This document shows, in pieces, positions 33,041-41,926 of a stretch of DNA of 64,000 nt. The DNA comes from Williamsia muralis NBRC 105860. GTDB taxonomy: Bacteria; Actinomycetota; Actinomycetes; Mycobacteriales; Mycobacteriaceae. The position numbers and the translations under genes are program-made. The notes under the pieces are model-generated. The model was not told the DNA's origin. It saw nothing but the letters and a program-made list of their open reading frames with translations, and searched no databases. The stretch is from assembly GCF_001598915.1 (NCBI RefSeq), contig NZ_BDAP01000009.1, positions 36,541 through 100,540 of the forward strand, written 5' to 3'. Position 1 is the first letter of the stretch. The number at the start of each line of letters is the position of its first letter.

Positions 33041-33576
33041 GTGCGATCTGCGTGTATTGCGCGTCCGGACCGGTGCCTGCCGAGTACCTGCAGCTGGCGG
33101 CCGAGCTCGGCACCGCCATCGGCAGCACCGGGAACACGCTGGTGTCCGGGGGTGGCAACGTGTCCATGATGGGTGCGGTGGCGCAGGCGACCCGCGACGC
33201 CGGTGGCCACACCGTAGGGATCATCCCCAAAGCGCTGGTGCACCGCGAAGTCGCGGACACCGACGCCGATGAACTCGTCGTCACCGACACCATGCGTGAG
33301 CGCAAGCAGCAGATGGACGACCGGGCCGATGCGTTCATCACCCTGCCCGGAGGTATCGGGACACTGGAAGAACTCTTCGAGACGTGGACGGCCGGCTACC
33401 TCGGCATGCACGACAAGCCCGTGGTCCTGCTCGATCCCGGAGGACATTACGACCCGCTCGTGCGGTGGTTGCGCAACCTGACGGCAACCGGGTTCGTCTC
33501 CACGCATGCACTCGATCGGCTTGTCGTCACCAAGTCGGTCCGCGACGCTTTGGCAGCGTGCAATATTTATCTGTGA
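33037..33576 (+). CDS. LOG-family protein, short form (cytokinin riboside phosphoribohydrolase-like)
   Basis: A 179-residue LOG protein with AICVYCASG, LVSGGGNVSMMGAVAQATRD, and LPGGIGTLEELFETWTAGYLG. In Mycobacterium tuberculosis the equivalent gene ahead of fadD6 hydrolyses adenosine monophosphate-type cytokinins, and loss of its turnover causes aldehyde stress; function here is inferred from that relative. The start overlaps the stop of the longer LOG gene (ATGA), so the two are translated together, a tandem pair of paralogues. Confidence 0.88.
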   Translation: MSAICVYCASGPVPAEYLQLAAELGTAIGSTGNTLVSGGGNVSMMGAVAQATRDAGGHTVGIIPKALVHREVADTDADELVVTDTMRERKQQMDDRADAFITLPGGIGTLEELFETWTAGYLGMHDKPVVLLDPGGHYDPLVRWLRNLTATGFVSTHALDRLVVTKSVRDALAACNIYL

Positions 33577-33660
33577 ATATCGGTAACCTCATCGCGAACG
33601 TGCCGTGCGGAGCTCTACGGAGCTCGTTTGGGGGCACAACGGACAAGCATCGGAGCTCAG

Positions 33661-35442
33661 GTGGCAAGTGAATCCCGGACAAGTGTTGGACTTCTCGACG
33701 TTGCGAAGGGCGCGCTTGCGATGGTGCCGGATGTACCCGGCATCGTCAGGCACGCACCGGGACTGATCCTTCGCAGGCCGTCGGCGGAGTCGACGATCGG
33801 GTCGGTGTTCAACTCGCTGGTGGCCAAACACCCCGAGCGGCCTTTCATCCGGTTCGAGGGCAATTCCATCACCTACGGTGAGGCCAATCGCCGGATCAAC
33901 CGCTACGCCGATTTCTTCAGCAAGAACGGTGTGGGACAGGGCGACGTCGTAGGCGTACTCGCGAAGAACCATCCACAGACGCTCCTGGTGATGATCGCCG
34001 CGGTGAAGCTCGGTGCGGTGGCGGGGATGCTGAACTACAACCAGCGTGGGAAGGTACTCACCCACAGCCTCGGGATCCTCGAGGCCACCGTTCTCGTGGT
34101 CGACCCGGAGGTTCGCGAGGCCCTCGAATCGATCGACGACGATCACGTGCTGCCCTCGGTCACAGTTGATTTCGATGAGCTCAACGAGGCCACCGAAGGT
34201 CTGAGCGAAGAGAATCCTGCGGTCACCGCCGGGCTTCCCGCAAAGACCAAGGCGTTCTATATTTTCACCTCCGGCACCACCGGGATGCCGAAGGCCAGCA
34301 TCATGTCGCACTATCGCTGGATGACCAGCATGGACGGCATCGGCGGCATGGGGGTGCGGCTTCGCCACAGCGACACCATGTATTCGGCGCTGCCGCTCTA
34401 CCACAACAATGCACTGACAGTTGCGCTGTCGTCGGTGCTGGCGTCGGGCGCATGCCTCGCCATCGGCAAGTCGTTCTCGGCGTCCCGCTTCTGGGACGAC
34501 GTGATCCAAAACCGGGCCACTGCGTTCTGCTACATCGGCGAACTCTGCCGGTACCTGATGGCCCAGCCCGAGAAGCCGACCGACCGCAGCCATGGTGTGA
34601 AGGTGATCGTCGGTAACGGCATGCGCGCCGAGATCTGGGAGAAATTCACCCAACGCTTCGGCATCGAGCGGGTTGTCGAGTTCTACGGCGCCTCCGAGCT
34701 CAACCTGGCATTCATCAACGTGTTCAACCTGACCCGCACCGCCGGGTTCTGCCCGCTGCCGTACAAGGTCGTCGAGTACGACCACGAGACGGGCGACCCG
34801 AAACGCAACGGCGACGGCCGCCTGACAAAGGTCTCGAAAGGTGAAGCGGGACTGCTCATCTCGGAGATCTCCGACCGAGTGCCCTTCGATGGCTACACCG
34901 ATGAAGAGGCGTCCAACAAGAAGATCATCTCCGACGCGTTCAAGGACGGTGACCGGTGGTTCAACTCCGGTGACCTCGTGCGCGATCTGGGTATGTCGCA
35001 CATCGCCTTTGTCGACCGGCTCGGTGACACCTTCCGCTGGAAAGGCGAGAACGTCGCGACCACCGAGGTCGAGGGTGCGCTCGCAGGCGTCGACACTCTC
35101 GATCAGGCCGTGGTCTACGGCGTGGAGGTGCCGGGCAGTGACGGCAAGGCCGGAATGGCCTCGGTGACCGTCCGCGAGGGCGCCGACCTGGATCCGAAGG
35201 CGCTCGCGAAACACCTGTACGACGAGCTGCCCCAGTACGCGGTCCCGCTGTTCCTCCGGGTCGTTGATCAGCTCGAGCAGACATCGACGTTCAAGAACCG
35301 GAAGGTCGAGCTGCGCGATCAGGGTTATGCGGACGTCGGCGACGATGCGCTTTATGTTTTGACCGGTAGCGAGGACGGGTACATCGAGTTCTACGATGAG
35401 TACCCCGATGACGTTGCCGGAGCCAAAGTCCCCCGCGGATAA
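33661..35442 (+). CDS. fadD6: Acyl-CoA synthetase FadD6 (very-long-chain type)
   Basis: A 593-residue adenylating enzyme that activates fatty acids to acyl-CoA. The P-loop motif is YIFTSGTTGMPKASIMSH, then ALPLYHNNALTVALSS, EFYGASELN, GDRWFNSGDLVRD and FRWKGENVATTEVE, with the catalytic Lys near KNRKVELR at the end. Length and order match FadD6 of mycobacteria, before folP2 and gpgS. The start is a GTG with GGAG six bases upstream. It overlaps folP2 by 47 bases. Confidence 0.9.
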   Translation: MASESRTSVGLLDVAKGALAMVPDVPGIVRHAPGLILRRPSAESTIGSVFNSLVAKHPERPFIRFEGNSITYGEANRRINRYADFFSKNGVGQGDVVGVLAKNHPQTLLVMIAAVKLGAVAGMLNYNQRGKVLTHSLGILEATVLVVDPEVREALESIDDDHVLPSVTVDFDELNEATEGLSEENPAVTAGLPAKTKAFYIFTSGTTGMPKASIMSHYRWMTSMDGIGGMGVRLRHSDTMYSALPLYHNNALTVALSSVLASGACLAIGKSFSASRFWDDVIQNRATAFCYIGELCRYLMAQPEKPTDRSHGVKVIVGNGMRAEIWEKFTQRFGIERVVEFYGASELNLAFINVFNLTRTAGFCPLPYKVVEYDHETGDPKRNGDGRLTKVSKGEAGLLISEISDRVPFDGYTDEEASNKKIISDAFKDGDRWFNSGDLVRDLGMSHIAFVDRLGDTFRWKGENVATTEVEGALAGVDTLDQAVVYGVEVPGSDGKAGMASVTVREGADLDPKALAKHLYDELPQYAVPLFLRVVDQLEQTSTFKNRKVELRDQGYADVGDDALYVLTGSEDGYIEFYDEYPDDVAGAKVPRG

Positions 35443-36361
35443 GCCGATCCCGAGCGCGCAGACCGTGAGGCCTGATGCGTGGTCGGCGCATGCGCCGGTG
35501 TCGCCGACCCTCTGTGGCCGTGCGGTCGCCACGGATCGTGCGTTGGTCATGGCGATCGTCAACCGGACACCTGATTCGTTCTACGACCGTGGGTCCAGCT
35601 TCACCGACGATGGCGCGAAGTCCCGAGTCGAGCAGGTGGTCGCAGAGGGTGCCGACATCGTCGACATCGGCGGGGTGAAGGCGGGTCCCGGTGCCGAGGT
35701 GGACGCCGCCGAGGAAATCGACCGGGTGTTGCCGATGGTCGAGTGGATCCGTGATCGGCACCCGGATCTCATCATCAGCGTCGACACATGGCGGGCCGAT
35801 GTGGCCCGCAGAGCAGTGGACGCAGGGGCGGATCTGATCAACGACACGTGGGCGGGGGCCGATCCAGACCTGGTCTCGGTGGCCGCCGAGATGTCGGCGG
35901 GCATCGTTTGTTCGCATACCGGGGGAGCCGTACCGCGTACCCGCCCCCACAGGGTTCGGTACCCGGACGTGGTGGCCGACGTGCTCGCGGAGGTGACCAA
36001 AGCTGCCGACCGGGCGGCTGCCGCAGGTGTGCGCCGTGATTCGATTGTCATCGATCCGACGCATGACTTCGGGAAGAACACCCATCACGGGTTGGCTTTG
36101 TTACGCCAGGTGAACGTTCTGGTTAATACCGGCTGGCCAGTGCTGATGGCACTGAGCAACAAGGATTTTGTAGGGGAGACTCTAGGGGTAGGCCTGGAAG
36201 ATCGGCTGGAGGGGACACTGGCCGCGACAGCACTTGCCGCTTTGGCGGGAGCACGAGTGTTTCGCGTTCACGAGGTTGCCGCCACACGAAGGGTGGTCGA
36301 GATGGTTGCCGCAATAGCCGGGACCAGACCACCTGCCCGAACAGTAAGGGGTTTGGCATGA
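35396..36361 (+). CDS. folP2: Dihydropteroate synthase homologue FolP2
   Basis: A 321-residue TIM barrel of the pterin-binding family. N-terminal loop VNRTPDSFYDRGSSF, DIGGVKAGPG and SVDTWRADVARRAVDAGA are as in dihydropteroate synthases, but later motifs (CSHTGGAVPRTRP, DPTHDFGKNTHH) differ from the classic ones. Mycobacterial FolP2 at this position lacks normal synthase activity, so a role in folate should not be assumed. It starts inside the end of fadD6 (ATG 35396, or 35408) and overlaps gpgS by four bases. Confidence 0.88.
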   Translation: MSTPMTLPEPKSPADKPIPSAQTVRPDAWSAHAPVSPTLCGRAVATDRALVMAIVNRTPDSFYDRGSSFTDDGAKSRVEQVVAEGADIVDIGGVKAGPGAEVDAAEEIDRVLPMVEWIRDRHPDLIISVDTWRADVARRAVDAGADLINDTWAGADPDLVSVAAEMSAGIVCSHTGGAVPRTRPHRVRYPDVVADVLAEVTKAADRAAAAGVRRDSIVIDPTHDFGKNTHHGLALLRQVNVLVNTGWPVLMALSNKDFVGETLGVGLEDRLEGTLAATALAALAGARVFRVHEVAATRRVVEMVAAIAGTRPPARTVRGLA

Positions 36362-37374
36362 CCGCTGGAAAACACGTCACTGGAAAGTCCGACCGCGTCT
36401 GGACGCCCATCGCGTCCGCGCCCGAAGATTCGCCGCAGGCCGAGTGGGCCGCCGATCACAGCTGGGACCGACCAGACTGGTCTGTCGAGGAGTTGGTGGC
36501 CGCAAAACGCGGCCGCACGGTGTCGGTGGTCCTGCCGGCGCTGAACGAGGAAGACACCGTCGCGGATGTGATCGCCTCGATCCGTCCACTCGTCGGCACC
36601 CTGGTCGATGAACTCGTCGTGCTCGACTCGGGCTCGACCGACGCCACCGCCGAGCGGGCTCGCGCGGCCGGTGCCCAGGTGATCACCCGTGAAGAGGCGG
36701 TTCCCGAGGTGGAGCCGGTCCGCGGTAAAGGTGAAGTCCTGTGGCGTTCGCTGGCCGCCACCACCGGCGATCTCATCGCTTTTGTCGACTCCGACCTCAT
36801 CGATCCCGATCCGATGTTCGTCCCGAAACTGCTCGGACCGCTGTTGATCAACGAGGACATCCAACTGGTGAAGGGCTTCTATCGACGTCCGCTCCGTACG
36901 GGTCAGGGTGAGGACGCAAACGGAGGCGGCCGAGTCACCGAACTGGTTGCCAGGCCGCTGCTCGCGTCCTTCAAGCCTGATCTCACCGCGGTGCTGCAAC
37001 CTCTCGGAGGCGAATACGCCGGCACCCGAGAACTGCTGTGCGCCGTTCCTTTCGCCCCCGGTTACGGAGTGGAGATCGGGTTGCTCGTCGACACCTACGA
37101 CCGCTACGGGATGGCCGGCATCGGCCAGGTCAACCTGGGTGTTCGCACCCACCGGAACCGCCCTCTTGTGGAGCTCGGGGTGATGAGCCGCCAGATCGTC
37201 GGCACACTGATGGGCCGGTGCGGCATCGAGGACTCGGGTGTGGGGCTCACCCAGTTCAAGATCCAGCCCGACGGCACCTTCACACCCAAGACCACCGATG
37301 TCTACCTCGCTGATCGGCCCGCGATGAACACCTTGCGGCCGATGGCCACCACGCGAGCGCGCCGCGCCTCGTAA
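36358..37374 (+). CDS. gpgS: Glucosyl-3-phosphoglycerate synthase GpgS
   Basis: A 338-residue GT81 retaining glycosyltransferase that makes glucosyl-3-phosphoglycerate, the primer for methylglucose lipopolysaccharide. Motifs VSVVLPALNEEDTVADVI, VLDSGSTDATAE, GKGEVLWRSL, the metal-binding AFVDSDLIDPDP and PLGGEYAGTRELL are all family signatures. The ATG overlaps the folP2 stop. The unit fadD6-folP2-gpgS ends at a strong hairpin terminator. Confidence 0.93.
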   Translation: MTAGKHVTGKSDRVWTPIASAPEDSPQAEWAADHSWDRPDWSVEELVAAKRGRTVSVVLPALNEEDTVADVIASIRPLVGTLVDELVVLDSGSTDATAERARAAGAQVITREEAVPEVEPVRGKGEVLWRSLAATTGDLIAFVDSDLIDPDPMFVPKLLGPLLINEDIQLVKGFYRRPLRTGQGEDANGGGRVTELVARPLLASFKPDLTAVLQPLGGEYAGTRELLCAVPFAPGYGVEIGLLVDTYDRYGMAGIGQVNLGVRTHRNRPLVELGVMSRQIVGTLMGRCGIEDSGVGLTQFKIQPDGTFTPKTTDVYLADRPAMNTLRPMATTRARRAS

Positions 37375-37401
37375 CGGCCGACCCAACCGTCACCACAGCA
37401 C

Positions 37402-37440
37402 CAAAGACGATCCACCTGCCGAGCAGGTGGATCGTCTTTG
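37402..37440 (+). terminator. Strong hairpin terminator after gpgS
   Basis: CAAAGACGATCCACCTGC pairs perfectly over 18 bp with its complement around a three-base loop, 28 bases after the gpgS stop. The descending arm ends TCTTTG rather than a long T-run, so it can act in both directions. It insulates the KstR-type operator just downstream. Confidence 0.8.
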
Positions 37441-37470
37441 CATATGCAGCGCCCCGGTCGGCTACCGTAA

Positions 37471-37486
37471 CTAGAACATGTTCTAG
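37471..37486 (+). promoter_or_regulatory. KstR-type operator upstream of the SDR-decarboxylase pair
   Basis: CTAGAACATGTTCTAG is a perfect 16-bp palindrome. Its core fits the KstR consensus TNNAACNNGTTNNA exactly. It lies 34 bp before the SDR start, a good position for a repressor. KstR is the TetR regulator of sterol catabolism in the Mycobacteriales, so the following two genes are probably induced on sterols. Confidence 0.65.
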
Positions 37487-37520
37487 CAAGGTGTCCGTTC
37501 ACACTTCGGGGAGTTGGTCG

Positions 37521-38399
37521 ATGTCAGGTTCGATGACGGGTAAGTCCGTTCTGGTCACGGGTGGCGGCAGTGGGATCGGCGCGGGAATCGCCGGTGCACT
37601 CGCCGAGCAGGGGGCCAAGGTGACGATTGTCGGTCGCAACGCCGAGCGCCTCGGCGAGACGGCCGACAAATTCAACGCAGCACTTGTGGACGGTTCGGTG
37701 CACGCTCACGCGGGTGACATCACCGACGAGGATCAGGTCGCGCAAGCGGTGGCCGCGGCCACGGCTCTCACCGGGCGCTTGGACGGAATCGTCGCGTGCG
37801 CCGGCGGTAGCGAGACAATCGGCCCGATCACCCAGATGGACACCGCTGCGTGGAAACGCACCATCGACCTCAACCTGAACGGCACGATGTTCACCATCAA
37901 GCACGGCGGGCGCGAGCTTGTGCGGGCCGGCGGCGGGTCGATCGTGGCCATCTCGTCGATCGCGGCGAGCAACACGCACCGATGGTTCGGGGCGTACGGC
38001 GTCACCAAGTCGGGCGTCGATCACCTCGTTGCGCTGGCCGCAGACGAGTTGGGCGCCAGCAACGTTCGCGTCAACGGGATCCGGCCGGGCCTGACCCGCA
38101 CCGAATTGGTGGGCATGATCGTGGACGACCCGACGCTGAGCGAGGACTACCGGGTGAGCACCCCGCTGCCTCGTGTCGGCGAGGTGGAGGACATCGCCGC
38201 GCTGGCGAGGTTCCTGCTCGGCGACGAATCGTCTTGGATCACCGGGCAGGTCATCAACGTGGACGGGGGCCAGATGCTGCGGCGTGGTCCCGACTTCAGT
38301 TCCATGCTCGAGCCTTTGTTCGGAGCCGAGGGCTTGCGCGGAGTCGTCCACACGGAGAGTGACCGAGCAGTCGAGAACACAGAGGAGGCAAGGTCATGA
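37521..38399 (+). CDS. Short-chain dehydrogenase/reductase, probable sterol-regulon member
   Basis: A 292-residue classical SDR. The cofactor motif is VTGGGSGIGAGIAG (TGxxxGxG), CAGG replaces the usual NAG, Ser is in VAISSIAASN and the catalytic pair is YGVTK. The C-terminus (GQVINVDGGQMLRRG) is typical. It would oxidise or reduce a hydroxyl on a steroid or acyl substrate. GGGGAG lies eight bases before the ATG. It is the first gene after a KstR-like palindrome and overlaps the decarboxylase gene by four bases. Confidence 0.85.
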   Translation: MSGSMTGKSVLVTGGGSGIGAGIAGALAEQGAKVTIVGRNAERLGETADKFNAALVDGSVHAHAGDITDEDQVAQAVAAATALTGRLDGIVACAGGSETIGPITQMDTAAWKRTIDLNLNGTMFTIKHGGRELVRAGGGSIVAISSIAASNTHRWFGAYGVTKSGVDHLVALAADELGASNVRVNGIRPGLTRTELVGMIVDDPTLSEDYRVSTPLPRVGEVEDIAALARFLLGDESSWITGQVINVDGGQMLRRGPDFSSMLEPLFGAEGLRGVVHTESDRAVENTEEARS

Positions 38400-39133
38400 C
38401 CACCGCACATCAGGTGTTGGGCGCCGAGGTGCAGATGCCGGTACAGGTCCGTGATGCGAGTTGCTTTGTTGCCGGGTTCACCGCCTCGGCGTCAGCGGCG
38501 CAGGCCGCGATCGACCAGACAGGGCTGCAGGTGATGCAGGTGCGCCCGGGCCGGGCGATGTGCATGCTCGTATTCGTCGATTACGTGGACGGAGATCTCG
38601 GTCCCTACAACGAATTCGGGGTGTGCCTGCTCGTCGGTGATCGGGAACGCCGTGGCGCGTCGATCGTTTCGAATCTGAGGGATCTGGCTGCCGGGCGGGC
38701 ACGTGCGCTCGTGCATCGGCTTCCCGTCGACGGCGAGTTCACTCTTGCTGCGGGCCGGGGTATCTGGGGCTTCCCCAAGACACTGGCCGACTTCGATGTC
38801 GACCATCGCAGCGCCACAAAGCGGGGAGTGGTCAGCGAGGGCGGACAGATGATCGCTGCGTTGACGGTGCGGCCGGGCATCAAGGTTCCCGATTCCGGCG
38901 CCACCACGGTATTGCGTGCCTACTCACATCTCGACGGGGTCACCAGGGAGACCCCGTGGGTGCTGAACAACACCAAGGACACCCGCACCCGCATCGGCGG
39001 CGCCGATCTGCAGCTGGGTTCGCATCCGATCGCCGATGAGCTGCGAAGCCTGAAGCTGGGACGTCGGGCATTGATGACATCGTCTGTCGGCCACCTGGAG
39101 ATGACGTTCGAGGACGCCGAGCGGGTGTCATAG
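38396..39133 (+). CDS. Acetoacetate decarboxylase-family protein
   Basis: A 245-residue member of the acetoacetate decarboxylase fold. The Schiff-base Lys is in GRGIWGFPKTLADF; the expected neighbours GPYNEFGV and LVHRLPVDGEFT are present. Many actinobacterial members are not true acetoacetate decarboxylases but aldol/dehydration enzymes, so the substrate is left open. The ATG overlaps the SDR stop, so the pair forms a short operon under the KstR-type site. Confidence 0.85.
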   Translation: MTTAHQVLGAEVQMPVQVRDASCFVAGFTASASAAQAAIDQTGLQVMQVRPGRAMCMLVFVDYVDGDLGPYNEFGVCLLVGDRERRGASIVSNLRDLAAGRARALVHRLPVDGEFTLAAGRGIWGFPKTLADFDVDHRSATKRGVVSEGGQMIAALTVRPGIKVPDSGATTVLRAYSHLDGVTRETPWVLNNTKDTRTRIGGADLQLGSHPIADELRSLKLGRRALMTSSVGHLEMTFEDAERVS

Positions 39134-39140
39134 TGGATGG

Positions 39141-39461
39141 GTGCTGACGTTACTGCTCTACCTGCTGATCATGATCGCCGTGATCGGTGTCGTGTTCGCC
39201 GTTGTCTGGGTGGTGTTCGGGCGGTCGGAAGACCTTCCGCCCCTTGAACCGGGCACCACACTGACGCGGCTGCCGCGCGCCGGGATCACCGGTGACGACA
39301 TCCGGTCCCTGCGGTTCGCACAGGTGACCCGCGGCTACAAAGCGGGCGAAGTGGACTGGGCCCTGGAGAAGCTCGCCAGGGAAATCGATGAACTCAGGTC
39401 GGCGCTTTACCGGCTCCAGGCGCGTGACGAGGTCGAAAGCCCAGCGCAAGAGGCAGAATAA
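39141..39461 (+). CDS. Small membrane protein with DivIVA-like domain
   Basis: A 106-residue protein from a GTG, seven bases after the decarboxylase stop. One N-terminal helix (LLLYLLIMIAVIGVVFAVVWVVF) is followed by a DivIVA-type motif (VTRGYKAGEVDWALEKLARE) and a short coiled coil (IDELRSALYRLQARDE). DivIVA-domain proteins mark curved or polar membrane and recruit growth machinery. A similar gene lies behind gpgS in mycobacteria. The tail is acidic. Confidence 0.85.
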   Translation: MLTLLLYLLIMIAVIGVVFAVVWVVFGRSEDLPPLEPGTTLTRLPRAGITGDDIRSLRFAQVTRGYKAGEVDWALEKLAREIDELRSALYRLQARDEVESPAQEAE

Positions 39462-39588
39462 CCCGTCAGTAGTCCGTACTATAGAAGCCGACCAGCGTAT
39501 AACCGCGCGGTGTCAACGGATATTGGCACCGACCGAATAAGATCAGACTTCGACGCCGACTGCGGCAGCGAATCTGAAGGGAGCAGAG

Positions 39589-39756
39589 ATGGCGGCGATG
39601 AAGCCACGGACCGGGGACGGTCCCCTTGAAGCAACCAAGGAAGGGCGAGGAATCGTTGTACGCATCCCCATCGAGGGTGGCGGCCGACTGGTTGTCGAGC
39701 TGACCTCGGACGAGGCAGCGGCATTGGGTGAAGAACTGCGTGGGGTGACCGCCTGA
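39589..39756 (+). CDS. DUF3117 protein, 55 residues
   Basis: A conserved actinobacterial microprotein: it begins MAAMKPRTGDGPLEATKEGR and ends AALGEELRGVTA, with a strand IPIEGGGRLVVEL between. GAAGGGAG lies seven bases before the ATG. The same small gene sits ahead of glgA in Mycobacterium tuberculosis. Function unknown. The tagA glycosylase gene normally between the DivIVA-like gene and this one in that species is absent here. Confidence 0.9.
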   Translation: MAAMKPRTGDGPLEATKEGRGIVVRIPIEGGGRLVVELTSDEAAALGEELRGVTA

Positions 39757-39794
39757 TCCGGTGACACGCAGCAACAACAAGGAGACGATCGACC

Positions 39795-40631
39795 ATGCTT
39801 TCTGCAGTGGTCGATCTCTTGTGTTGTCCGGTGTGCCGGGCACCATTCGAGTGCGCCGACCGCACTCTCTGGTGCACCGGCGGCCATAGTTTTGACATCT
39901 CGAAGCAGGGATACGTCAGCCTGCTCGGGGGCGGGGGGAGCAGTTTTCGTTCGGACACCGCCGAGATGCTCGGCGCCCGAACAAGATTCTTGAACGCGGG
40001 TTTCTACGACCCGATTCTCTCCGCGGTACGCGATCAGTGCGCGCCTGGCGCAACGATTCTCGATGTGGGTGCGGGTACCGGGCACTACCTGTCGGCCGCG
40101 GTCGATGCGTCGGGCGGGCGCGGCGTCGGCATCGACCTCTCGAAGATCGCGGCGCGGCAACTCGGTCGGCTGCCCGGGGAGATCGGTGCCGTCGTCGCTG
40201 ATGGCTGGCAACCCTTTCCGGTCGCCGATCAGGTGATCGACCTTGCGTTGTCGGTGTTCTCGCCACGCAACATACCCGAGTTCGCGCGAGTGCTCAGGGC
40301 CGACGGCAAGCTGGTGGTGGTGACCCCGACACCTCGCCACCTGCGCGAACTGGTAGATGCCGTGGGCATGATCGGTGTGGACAAGGACAAGTCCGAGCGG
40401 ATCGGCAACAGCATGGCGGGCACCTTCGTCCGCATCGAACGCACCCTGGTCGAGTACTCGGTTGCGCTGTCGCACTCGGAGATAGCCGATGTGGTCCTGA
40501 TGGGTCCGTCCGCATTCCATCTGACAACAGGCGATGTCGCCGCGAAGCTCTCCGGTCTGCCCGACCCGCTGTCGGTGACGGTGTCGACGACCGTCCAGGT
40601 GTATCAGCCTGTGGCGCAGACGGTTTCGTAG
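39795..40631 (+). CDS. RlmA/TlrB-type 23S rRNA guanine-N1 methyltransferase homologue
   Basis: A 278-residue SAM methyltransferase with an N-terminal zinc ribbon (LLCCPVCRAPFECADRTLWCTGGHSFD), then QGYVSLLGGG, the SAM-binding DVGAGTGHYL and FSPRNIPEFARVLR. RlmA enzymes methylate G745 or G748 of 23S rRNA; the TlrB branch gives macrolide resistance in producers. Which base is modified cannot be told. AAGGAG is 11 bases before the ATG. The 3' end overlaps glgA by 28 bases. Confidence 0.87.
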   Translation: MLSAVVDLLCCPVCRAPFECADRTLWCTGGHSFDISKQGYVSLLGGGGSSFRSDTAEMLGARTRFLNAGFYDPILSAVRDQCAPGATILDVGAGTGHYLSAAVDASGGRGVGIDLSKIAARQLGRLPGEIGAVVADGWQPFPVADQVIDLALSVFSPRNIPEFARVLRADGKLVVVTPTPRHLRELVDAVGMIGVDKDKSERIGNSMAGTFVRIERTLVEYSVALSHSEIADVVLMGPSAFHLTTGDVAAKLSGLPDPLSVTVSTTVQVYQPVAQTVS

Positions 40632-41773
40632 ATCGACAGCGTCTGCTCGGCGATCGAGTCCCACGAGAATTCGGCTATGGCGCGTTCGCGGCCGGCTGCA
40701 CCCATGGCGGCGGCCTGAACCGGGTCTGCGACCACGCGATTCACCGCCGCGGCAAGATCGTGCTCGAAGTCGCGGGTGTTGTCCGCGCTGTAATGCACCA
40801 GTAGGCCGGTGACCTCGTCTCGGACCACCTCAGGGATGCCACCGACGTCCGAGGCCACCACCGCGGTTCCGCATGCCATGGCTTCCAAGTTGACGATTCC
40901 CAGTGGCTCATAGATCGACGGGCAGATGAATACGGTTGCAGCCGAGAGGATTTCCCGCACCTTCTCGGTGGGCAACATCTCGCGCACCCAGAACACCCCC
41001 GAGCGGGCGGCGGACAGGTGCTCCACGGCTTCAGCGATCTCCGCACCGATCTCAGGGGTGTCGGGTGCGCCGGCACACAGCACCAGTTGCAGATCAGGGT
41101 CCATGTGGTGGGCTGCGGCGATCAGGTGGCGAACACCCTTCTGTCGGGTGATGCGACCGACGAACACCGCGATGGGGCGCGTCGGATCGACGCCGATGTC
41201 GGTCAGGACCGACGTCGAGTCGGCGGCGTCCACCGGGTGCCACGTGTGGGTGTCGATGCCGTTGCGGACCACATGCACCTTGTCCGGGTCGAGGCGCGGA
41301 TACGCATCACACACGTCGATCCGCATACCCGAACTGACCGCGATCACTGCATCCGCGTATTCGACGGCGTTCTTCTCCACCCAGCTCGACACGCGGTACC
41401 CACCGCCGAGTTGCTCGGCTTTCCAGGGTCTGCGGGGTTCGAGTGAATGTGCGGTCAGCACATGGGGTATCCCGTGCAGCTGCGCGGCGAGGTGGCCGGC
41501 GAGCCCGGTGTACCAGGTGTGTGAGTGGGCGACCGACGCACCTTCGGCGGCCACCGCCATCCGTAGATCCGACGACAGTGTGGTGATCGCCGCGTTGGCG
41601 CCTTCGAGGCCGGGGTCGACTCCGTGGACCTGAGCGGTCTCACGCGGAGCGCCCATGCAGTGCACGTCGACCGTGGCGAGGTGGCGCAGATGGCGCACCA
41701 ATTCGGTGACGTGGACTCCGGCGCCGCCGTACACTTCTGGTGGATATTCCCTGGTCATCATCGCCACGCGCAT
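40604..41773 (-). CDS. glgA: GT4 glycosyltransferase GlgA/GlgM (alpha-maltose-1-phosphate synthase)
   Basis: A 389-residue GT4 enzyme. N-terminal MTREYPPEVYGGAGVHVTEL carries the ADP-glucose-binding loop, followed by HSHTWYTGLAG, FVGRITRQKGVRHLI, and the acidic EX7E region in SIYEPLGIVNLEAMACGTAVV. In mycobacteria the enzyme makes maltose-1-phosphate from ADP-glucose and glucose-1-phosphate for alpha-glucan synthesis. The start is the ATG of MRVAMMTREY; no clear ribosome site. It is divergent from glgC with 153 bases between. Confidence 0.9.
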   Translation of the reverse strand: MRVAMMTREYPPEVYGGAGVHVTELVRHLRHLATVDVHCMGAPRETAQVHGVDPGLEGANAAITTLSSDLRMAVAAEGASVAHSHTWYTGLAGHLAAQLHGIPHVLTAHSLEPRRPWKAEQLGGGYRVSSWVEKNAVEYADAVIAVSSGMRIDVCDAYPRLDPDKVHVVRNGIDTHTWHPVDAADSTSVLTDIGVDPTRPIAVFVGRITRQKGVRHLIAAAHHMDPDLQLVLCAGAPDTPEIGAEIAEAVEHLSAARSGVFWVREMLPTEKVREILSAATVFICPSIYEPLGIVNLEAMACGTAVVASDVGGIPEVVRDEVTGLLVHYSADNTRDFEHDLAAAVNRVVADPVQAAAMGAAGRERAIAEFSWDSIAEQTLSIYETVCATG

Positions 41774-41926
41774 GGGTCTGACGCTAGTCGGACGAAGGCC
41801 GTAACGCCATCGGTGCACTTCAATCCCGCCGTGTGATCAGAAGTTGTGTCGCGATAGCGCAAGCGATTTCGAAACTCTCGCCTGTTGTCTCTGGCCGCGA
41901 CGTCACTTGACGGATAGGTTTAAGGG

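Noticed and set aside
33605..33660. Three copies of CGGAGCTC before fadD6 as a regulatory array
   Set aside because: Short GC-rich octamers are expected by chance here, spacing is irregular, and the last one serves as the ribosome site of fadD6.
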